Notes under the pieces: generated by a model
What the model saw: only the letters and a program-made list of their open reading frames with translations
The model's database searches: none
Told to the model about the DNA's origin: nothing
Source: Cavia porcellus
Lineage: Eukaryota > Chordata > Mammalia > Rodentia > Caviidae
Assembly: GCF_034190915.1 (NCBI RefSeq)
Contig: NW_026947486.1
Span: 75,248,044-75,312,043, forward strand
DNA: 64,000 nucleotides
Reading direction: 5' to 3'
Shown here: piece after piece, positions 56,957-64,000 of the stretch
Layout: each line of letters begins with the position of its first letter
Numbering within the stretch: position 1 is the stretch's first letter
Position numbers and translations under genes: made by a program

Positions 56957-57489
56957 CCATCAAATGGAGATAACTATGAATTTAAAAATTAATACACTAA
57001 GACCATATGAATTTAACCTAATGTATCTTTCAGCTACCTATTGTATACAGAAATCCACCCTCAATCTTAATGATTTAATATGAAAAACATTTGTTTCTTT
57101 TTTTAAAATTTTGAATGTTTTGTGGGGTTTGTTTTGTTTTATGGTTTTGTTTCATTTTGTTTTTTTGTTTTGGTTTTTTTGTTGTTGTTGTTTTGTTTTT
57201 GTCTTATGTCTATAGTTCCATTAGTTGGCCTTTCTGACCTAAATCAAGTTGGGTTAATCTCAGCAGACATTCTCGTCTTTGTGCTGGCAAGTGTGTTGGG
57301 ATATGCACGGTGTATGATAATCTCTCCTTGGGCTTTTGTGTCTTGCTCCATGTGTTCTCTCATTCTTCAGTACACAAGGCTGGCCTTTTTCTCCTGTGCA
57401 GACTGAATTTCAAGAGTGAAAAACCCAGTAATTCAAAAGAACAATTGAAACACAGAAGCCTTTTAGGTCTTAGGTCTTTTTCTTTCTTT
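56957..57489. other. Unassigned, TTTTG-rich then unique-looking
   Basis: 57115-57205 is rich in ttttgtttt. 57210-57460 ('ctggcaagtgtgttgggata', 'tcagtacacaaggctggcct') has the look of a dispersed repeat, but I cannot name it. A 94-codon frame begins in the T/G-rich part and is probably a by-product. Confidence 0.35.
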
Positions 57490-57695
57490 TTCATTATAGG
57501 GGGTTGAACCCAGCTCCTTCTTATTAAGCTGCATTCTCATTCCCTTTTTATTTCTTTTTTTTTTTTTAATTTGGAGACAAGTTCTTATTAAGTCACTAAA
57601 CTCCTCAGGTTCAGTTCAAACTTGCAATTCTCCTCCCTCAGCTTCCCAAATTTCTCAACTACAGGATTACATTACCTCACTCAACAACTTCTGCT
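57490..57695 (-). mobile_element. B1-ID composite SINE, antisense
   Basis: On the plus strand the ID half comes first ('gggggttgaacccagctcct'), then T-run, then the antisense B1 half ('ttggagacaagttcttatta', 'caattctcctccctcagctt', 'aactacaggattaca'). Read on the minus strand it is B1 then ID, the same order as the copy at 49393. Confidence 0.7.
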
Positions 57696-57799
57696 ACTTT
57701 CTATTTAAATAAGTAAGGCAAACAGCAGTCCAAAATCATAGTAATTGGGAAAAAATAAAAATAGTGAGCCAATTTATAGAAACATAAGAAGAGCATTAC

Positions 57800-59375
57800 C
57801 TGGGGACATCAAGGCTATTAATCACAACGTTTAGTTCACTTTTCAAATTAGCATGTTGAGACAGAAAATTCATATGATTATCTCAATAGGTGGGAAAAAG
57901 TGTTTGATTAGATTAAATATCCATTTGTACACATGCATATGGTTAAGAAAATCAGAACTTGCTTGTAGCAAACTGATAATACACAGAAAAATTTTATGTG
58001 ATAGTATCTTCTAAAAACAAATAATCAATCTGATAATTCAACACTGGAGTTTCCATCTGAGCAAAGGAATAAAACGGAGATCAGTATTGCCCCTGCTCTG
58101 CAAACTTGTAGAGAAAGACCTAATTTGTGTAGAATGGACAGACAACCTTTTAAAAAATATGTAAAAATTGAAAAGAAACCACAATGTTTTTGTTCTTAGA
58201 TGATGAGACTATTCACCAGAAAGTCCTTAAAGTCTATCCAAAAATCATTAAAATTAAAATCAATAGAGCAAGTCTACTAGATTTTTGAAAAGTAATACAA
58301 ATATATTTGAATTTCTATACATCAACATCGAATAGAATATACAACTTTTAAAATTTTTAAATAGAATCCAAAATAAAAATTACTAAGGGAAAAATCTTAT
58401 AAAAGATGTGCAAGGTCTTACAGAGAAAATGATAAAATATTATTTAAAAGCATTAACAAATGCTCATTTTAAAAAGGTGGTAACCTTTGTTCTTGGACTG
58501 GGAGACAGTTTGTAAACACATTAATTCTCCACAAATTGGCCTGTAGACTAAATGCAATACCAATCTTTATTCCAGTATTATCTATAAGTTATGTTGTTGT
58601 GATCATTTTGGTGCTGAAATTGACAAGTTAATTATAAATGTATGTCAATGAACCAAGGGCAAAGAATAGCAAAGATATTGCTGAAGAACAATGTATCATC
58701 TCCATAATGATAGCATAAGGATTATTTTAATATGGGCATACATAGGTTAACTAAAATCATAGAACAGAGATTCTAGATCTCCATGTGAATGGAAAGACAA
58801 TCTTGTCACTAAGATCAGCAAGAAAATAAATAGAATTTTTAAAATAAAACTATTTCTTTTGTGGAGGGGAGAATCAGGAATCAAACTCAGGACCTCGTGC
58901 TTGCCAGGCAGGCACTGTGCCACTGAGCTATATTCCCCAGCCCTATAAAATATTTTAAACAATATATAGGAATATGTTTATTACCATGTGGAAGTAAGGA
59001 TTTCTTAAGCATGACACTAACTTGTGAATCATAAGTGAATATCTAATAAATACAACCACATTACAATTAACAACATCTACTTAAAATATAAAGGTAGAGG
59101 AAAGGAAAGGCACAAAATTAACTATATTCAATAAGCAACTAATCTCCAAAGTATATAGAAAAAGCTCCTTTGAATCAAATAAAAGTTAAACTGGGGAAAA
59201 AAACAGGGAAAAGGCTAACAGGCATAGTACAGAAGATGAAATCCAAATGGCCAGTAAACATAAAGGTATACTCAATTTCAGCATTAAATTGAAGACTGCT
59301 AAATATAATGAAATAATATTTCATATGGGTAATTTAAGAAATCTCTTAACAACAAATTCTGATAAAGATATTGAT
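57800..59375 (+). mobile_element. Old L1M ORF2 fragment
   Basis: Follows old L1 ORF2 from the RT block ('tatgattatctcaataggtg') through 'aatttctatacatcaac', 'aaaagatgtgcaaggtctta', 'ttgacaagttaattataaa' to the region before the C-terminus. Broken in all frames; interrupted by an antisense ID SINE at 58853. Confidence 0.7.
58853..58943 (-). mobile_element. ID-type SINE, antisense
   Basis: Plus strand 'atcaaactcaggacctcgtg', 'cttgccaggcaggcactgtg', 'ccactgagctatattcccca'. Same older subfamily as 11603-11686. Inserted in the old L1M. Confidence 0.85.
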
Positions 59376-59377
59376 CA

Positions 59378-59715
59378 ATATAGTCTGAATGTTTGAATTC
59401 TCCCAAATTCAGTATCTTGGCATCTAATCTCCAGTGTACAATTAAAATATGTTGCTCGCATGAATAAGATTTGTGACCCATTGAGAGAAGCCTGGGGGAA
59501 TTTTGTTAGCCCCTTTGCCCTTCTGCTATGTGAGGATACCATAGTAAGACAATTTTTTGAAGCATGTACAGAGAGAGCCCTCACTAGAAAATGAATCTCC
59601 TTGTAACTTGATCATGACTTCCTAGCTACCAGTACTTTGAACAAAAATTATGTTATTTATACATCACCCAATATATAGCATCTCGCTGTTCTGACCTGAA
59701 CAGGCTGAGACAGTT
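59378..59715 (+). mobile_element. Solo LTR, MLT1-like (ERVL-MaLR)
   Basis: 'tagtctgaatgtttgaattc', 'gtatcttggcatctaatctc', 'gctatgtgaggataccatag', 'gagccctcactagaaaatga', 'gtaacttgatcatgacttcc' and a 'cctgaacaggctgagacag' end reproduce the MLT1 order. Confidence 0.75.
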
Positions 59716-59965
59716 ATGTAAATTGACACAATAGCATGAAAACTTGCATCAGTTGCCTTCATTCTACAGTAAAATAATTCCCACACTATGATAGAGGTTT
59801 CAAACTCTGAGGTACATGGATAAAACTTAAAAACCATGTGAACTTGAATGGAGAAAAATCACTTTTTGTTCCTGTATTACCTAAATGAAATTGGGCATTT
59901 TCTTTAATTATTTCATTTATTTGTGAATATAGTCAGCAAATTTTAGTACAATTAACAGTGCTCAG

Positions 59966-60056
59966 AGGCCAGGAATTTAGCTCAGTGGCATAAACGCCTG
60001 CCTGACAAGCATAAGAGCATGAGTTTAATCCCTGTTATCATAAAAAAAAAAAAAAC
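59966..60056 (+). mobile_element. ID-type SINE
   Basis: 'aggccaggaatttagctcag', 'tggcataaacgcctgcctga', 'gagtttaatccctgttatca', 13-A tail. Flanking 'aacagtgc' on both sides suggests the target duplication. Confidence 0.87.
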
Positions 60057-60369
60057 TAAGAAAACAGTGCCTGTGATTTTGTCATCAAAGAAGCAAAGAT
60101 ATTTTCATTTCATACTGTAATTACTAATGACAACAGAGTAGAAATGTTCCTCACACTCATTACCACTTCAAAACCAGAAAGGTTATTAGACCAATACCTC
60201 GATTTTGCTATTCATTCATTAATATACTTAATACTATATAGTAATTTATCAACAATTTATAACAATTTCAATATAGTTTTTATTGTAATTCTATGATTTT
60301 AATTTGTGCACTTACATTATTAGGTTTTACCAGATAATTATTAAGATCCATGACACAGATACAAATGCC

Positions 60370-60835
60370 ATGCTTTAAAGCTCTCTTACACAAAAGGCAA
60401 CAAGGAATGCCATTTAGAATATTAAAGAAATGTCCTTAGCCCAATATCCACCAATAGTACATTATATAAATGCACAGGTATACCACCCCGTATATGAGTA
60501 TTTTGCTGCAGCAAAAATGAATGATTCATTACCATACATAAAACATGGATAAATTTCAGATGAAAAATGGAAATTACAAGATTGTAAAGTGTGTGATTCT
60601 ATTTGAAGAAGCTAGAAAAACAGGCAAAGTAGGCAGTGCACTCTTTAAGGTTATGAACATGCTTGAAACTATAAATAATGAAAGATAAACGTAGAAATCA
60701 AGTTAGTTAACGAAGAGTCAGGGGAATAGCATGAGGTCAGAGAAAAAACTATAGAGATAATATTTTTTGCTTAATCTAAAGGGTAGGTACACATGAGATG
60801 TCGTCGAATACGTTTAATGCATGTTTAAATTTAAA
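60370..60835 (+). mobile_element. Old L1M 3' end
   Basis: Landmarks of the L1M ORF2 end and 3' UTR: 'cccaatatccaccaatagta', 'gtattttgctgcagcaaaaa', 'tgtgtgattctatttgaaga' and 'gaaaaacaggcaaagtaggc'. Probably the same insertion as 57800-59375, separated by the MLT1 LTR. Confidence 0.6.
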
Positions 60836-60864
60836 AACCTCATTATAGTAAAGGATACATTTCC

Positions 60865-61262
60865 ATTAATCTCCTTCCAAATACTCATCATTGCTTGAAA
60901 TCCATTTGTCATACCATTCTTGTTACTTTCTAAAGCAGTTCTGTAGGCCCTCTTTTATGAATGTCTAAAAAGTAGGATCAGTGCTTCTATTGAATGCCAT
61001 CCAACAGAAACCCAGGCTTATAAAAACATTATGTGTACTGATGCACCTTATTTAGTGAATCTTGTGCTATGCATCTATTGACTTTTTTCCAAAGTCACAA
61101 TGACCATGAAAGATAAATGGTTTGAATCCATTCTTTATAGCATGTTCACAACAATGCAACTAGACACTTATGAAAGATGATTTCCAGAACTGTTTTATAA
61201 ATTGGCAAGAATAATAGGATAAGTGAATTCAATGTGAGGGAAGCATTTTGAGAGGAATACTC
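60865..61262. mobile_element. Mariner-like transposase fossil, head-to-head fragments, copy 2
   Basis: The minus strand of 60865-60975 translates as E-G-L-Q-N-C-F-R-K then EWYDKWISSNDEYLEGD, the mariner transposase C-terminus ending in the YFEGD-type motif. The plus strand from about 60990 to 61262 carries, in broken frames, the same domain from the LAPCD region through MTMKDKWFES to a G-K-H-F-E end. A spacer with 'ccatccaacagaaa' separates them, as in copy 1 at 11883-12278. Terminal repeats not visible. Confidence 0.65.
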
Positions 61263-61599
61263 TATTTTACTCTAATTTTGTTTTAAATATGCACTGTATT
61301 TTTACATTGCACCTTGTAGACTATGATCTGTTTAGCTTGCACTGCAATTATGAAATATCATGAACTATGCATCTAACTGCAGACTAATGTGTTCAGAGGG
61401 GAAATAAACAGTTGAATTTCAGAGCTGAAATTTAAAGAAAGCCCCAACATATTACAGCTTTTAAAAACCACTAGAGAATTAATGTTTGTGTAATTGTTAT
61501 GTAGAGAGAAGCATACAAACAAAACATTATTGATCCAGGAGAGATCCCTTAGTTCATTTTACACTGCAAATGTGGAAAAACTTGTAAAATCCTTCAGTT
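61263..61599. other. Anonymous stretch
   Basis: AT-rich; nothing recognisable. Confidence 0.45.
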
Positions 61600-64000
61600 T
61601 CTTTTCTTAATTAATTTTATTAGTGTATTTTAAATACACATGATGATAAGATTCATCATATGGAATTCATACCTGTATATTATATACTTTGCATTTTCCT
61701 TTTTCCCATTTCTTTTGACTCCTTTCAGTCTCTCTCCCTCTATTTAAAAACCTTTATTTTAATTTGTCTTTCTAATCTCTTCTTTATTTTCCCTTCCTTT
61801 CTTCCCCTTCCCCATCCCCAGTTCTCTTTCCCATTGCAAAATTTCCTTTCTATTTCACAATAACTATTATGTATCTTAGTCCTTATTTACATCTGCAGCT
61901 TCTTACATCAGAGAAACCATGAGACATTTGAACATGTGTGTTCTATTTACTTCAAGAAAAAGGGGAAAAAACTTCAGCAAATAAGGAGTGAGAGGTTGAA
62001 GAGATAGTAGGGGTATAGGATAAATAGATGAACCAAGATATACCATATACAGATAAAAATTTTCTATAATAAAATGATCATTTTATAAATTTAAAATGTA
62101 TGACAAAAATTAACTCACTTAAAAATATGCTTTAATTTACCTAGAATTATTTTAGGTTTATCTATCATGGCAGAGTATTACTCCAGGGTATATAAGCAAG
62201 GCATCTTTTTTATCCATTAATCAGATAAAGGGCATTTGGGCTCTTTCCAAGATTTACCTATTAGAAATTGTGCCTTTGTAAATATGGTTTTGCATATATC
62301 ATGGTGGTATTATGCTTTTAATCCTGTCAGGAAGACACTGAAAAGGAGAATAGCTGGGTCAAATGGAACCTTTAACTATAGTATTTTTTAAAGGAAGCTC
62401 CACACTAATTTCCACAGATGTTGCACCAGTCTACACTCTCATCTCAGAGCCCTATCAATGTTTGTCACTGGTTGATTTCTTGGTAATAGCCATTCTTTCT
62501 GGAGTGAGATTAAATCTCAGTGTTGTTTTCATTAAAATTTCTGAAGTGACCAGTGATATTGAACATTGTTTCTTATATTTATTTGCTGTTCCTATTTCTT
62601 CATCTCAGAAGTATCTATTCATTTTAGTTCCTATTTGGGATTGAGTCCTTAAATTTGGGGGGGGGGCTCTGATATTTTTCAGTTCTTTAATTTAGACATC
62701 AGTTCTTGTCTGAGGATTACATGTCAAAATATTTTCCCACTCTGTGAGTTGTCTCTTTGGTGATTGTTTCTTTTGCTGTGTGAAAGCTTTTTAATTAGAT
62801 GATATCACAGTTAATGATTCTTTCTGATATTTCCTGTGCAATTGGGGTATTGTATGTAAAATCTTTGTCTCCTATTTCTTCAACATTTCTATCTGTTGTA
62901 TCTGCCAGCAGATTAATATTTCTGTTTTAACAATTATATCCTTGATTCATTTTTATTTTAGTTTAGTGCACGGTGAGATATACAGGTCTAGATCTAGTCT
63001 TTAGAATATGGAAAGGCAAATTTTCCAGCACTATTTATTAAAGATGTTATCTTTTTTCCAGGGAAGATGTTTGACCCCTTTGACAAAGATGAGTGTTTTT
63101 GAAATCATTTCTACATCTTTTAATCTGTTCCACTAATCCTCAGGTCTGATTTTGCAAGTATAATGCTATTTTTATCACTGAAGGTTGGCAATACAATTTC
63201 AAGTCAAAGACTGTGATGCCTCTCAGCCTTGTCTTTGTTGCCTGGAATCACTTTTGTTAGTCTAGGTATCTTGGAATTTCAAATGAATTTAAGAATTGTT
63301 TTCTCTAATTCTATGAGGTGTGCTGGAGATATTTTGATTATGATTGACTTCATTATAAATAGAAATTTTATAATTAAGGTCATTTTCACTATACTGGTTT
63401 TTTTGTACCCATTTAATGATGCGCTTGTCCATCTGGTCTTTTACAGCACTGCATTTCTCAACGTAAAGCTTTTACACTTCCTTCTTCAGGTTGATTCCTA
63501 AGTATTTTAATTTTTTGGATACTATCACGCTGTATGCTTTTTTCTTATTTTTCTCACTGAGTTTATTTGTGCACAGGAATGCTATTGATTTTTCAGTGTT
63601 GACTTTGTATCCAGCTAAGACACCAAATTTGCTTTTTAATTATAGAAGTCTTTTGGTAGAATTTTTGGGTTCTTCTATACAAATCAAAATGTCATCTGCA
63701 AATACTGATAACTTCTTTTCTTATCATTTTATTTCTCTCTCTCTTGTCTAATTGCCCTGGCTAATGCTTCCAGCACTACATTGAATAGGAGTGGTGATAA
63801 TGAACATCCTTGTCTTGTTCTTGATTTTACAGTAAAAACTTTCAGTTTTTTACCACATACTATGATGTTAGTTTTTGGTCTGTCATAAACAGCCTCTATC
63901 AGATCAAGATAAAAACATTCTATTCAAATTTTCTGTAGAGTTTTTTACCATGAATGGGTGTGAGACTTTGCCAAATGTGCTTTATGCATCTATTGGAATG
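61600..64000 (-). mobile_element. Antisense L1 running off the right edge
   Basis: On the minus strand: RT region entering from 64000, ORF2 C-terminal part to about 62160, 3' UTR to about 61600 ('ttaattttattagtgtattt' on the plus strand is the L1 3' UTR antisense start). The RT catalytic box, minus strand of 63689-63703, reads F-A-D-D-I, the active-type sequence. A 10-G run lies at 62657-62666. Several frame breaks in the visible part; the 5' portion is outside the window. Confidence 0.8.
63229..64000 (-). pseudogene. L1 ORF2 reverse transcriptase part (partial at window edge)
   Basis: Antisense of the RT palm: 'tgaacatccttgtcttgttc' and 'attgaataggagtggtgata' are the antisense of the block between the two Asp-bearing motifs. 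The FADD box is intact at 63689-63703. Downstream the thumb is recognisable to about 62900. In-frame interruptions imply that the copy is dead. Confidence 0.65.

Overview
This window is nuclear DNA from a placental mammal, most likely a rodent outside the mouse/rat group. It is AT-rich and has no convincing host protein-coding exon. Every open reading frame of any length either lies in or opposite a retrotransposon, or is a short chance frame. The diagnostic repeats are a tRNA-Ala-derived SINE of ID type (about 16 copies; the best have an anticodon arm with loop CTTGCAA, i.e. anticodon TGC, and an ACCGATAAAAA tail), 7SL-derived monomeric B1-like SINEs, and two-part B1+ID composites. No B2-type SINE was seen. 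That combination argues against muroid rodents. A beaver-like (castorimorph) source is my best guess, at low confidence. The region is best read as gene desert or the inside of a very long intron.

Layout. 1-3.66 kb: an old antisense L1 with its 5' UTR, interrupted by a B1, a TA-rich microsatellite and a ~390 bp insert carrying a small Cys-rich reading frame. 3.7-13.7 kb: mostly anonymous sequence with an ID SINE, one copy of an unusual tandem-unit retroelement (6.9-7.8 kb), a 312 bp inverted-repeat DNA transposon (8.87 kb), a MIR, paired ID SINEs and a mariner transposase fossil (11.9-12.3 kb). 13.7-18.1 kb: an antisense L1 broken by a nested same-strand insertion. 18.9-20.5 kb: a MaLR LTR, a CTCF-like motif and two ID SINEs. 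21.3-26.1 kb: a sense L1 with decayed ORF1/ORF2 and an unclassified ~835 bp repeat embedded near its 3' end. 28.6-31.6 kb: B1, L1 fragments and LTR pieces. 31.9-36.2 kb: a sense L1 with 5' UTR but with the reverse transcriptase deleted. 37-50 kb: ERV-like LTR, ID SINEs, microsatellites and ancient L1M, L2, MIR and L3/CR1 fragments. 50.5-52.3 kb: a decayed gammaretrovirus-like ERV. 52.3-54.95 kb: another tandem-unit retroelement next to an L1 with a tandem-monomer 5' UTR and ORF1. 55.7-61.3 kb: second copy of the unclassified repeat, MaLR LTRs, B1-ID composite, L1M ORF2 and 3' end, and the second mariner fossil. 61.6-64 kb: an antisense L1 running off the window.

The most unusual material is three-fold. 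(i) A retroelement family in three copies is built from ~131-135 bp units followed by ~150 bp T-rich units and an A-rich tail; its T-rich half resembles the L1 3' UTR of the same genome. (ii) Two mariner fossils share the same head-to-head arrangement of transposase C-terminal fragments. (iii) One L1 has tandem ~173-183 bp 5' UTR monomers, a promoter organisation best known from mouse L1. No CRISPR array, rRNA, intact tRNA gene or operon-like structure is present. All family names are from recognition by eye; nothing was searched or aligned by computer.
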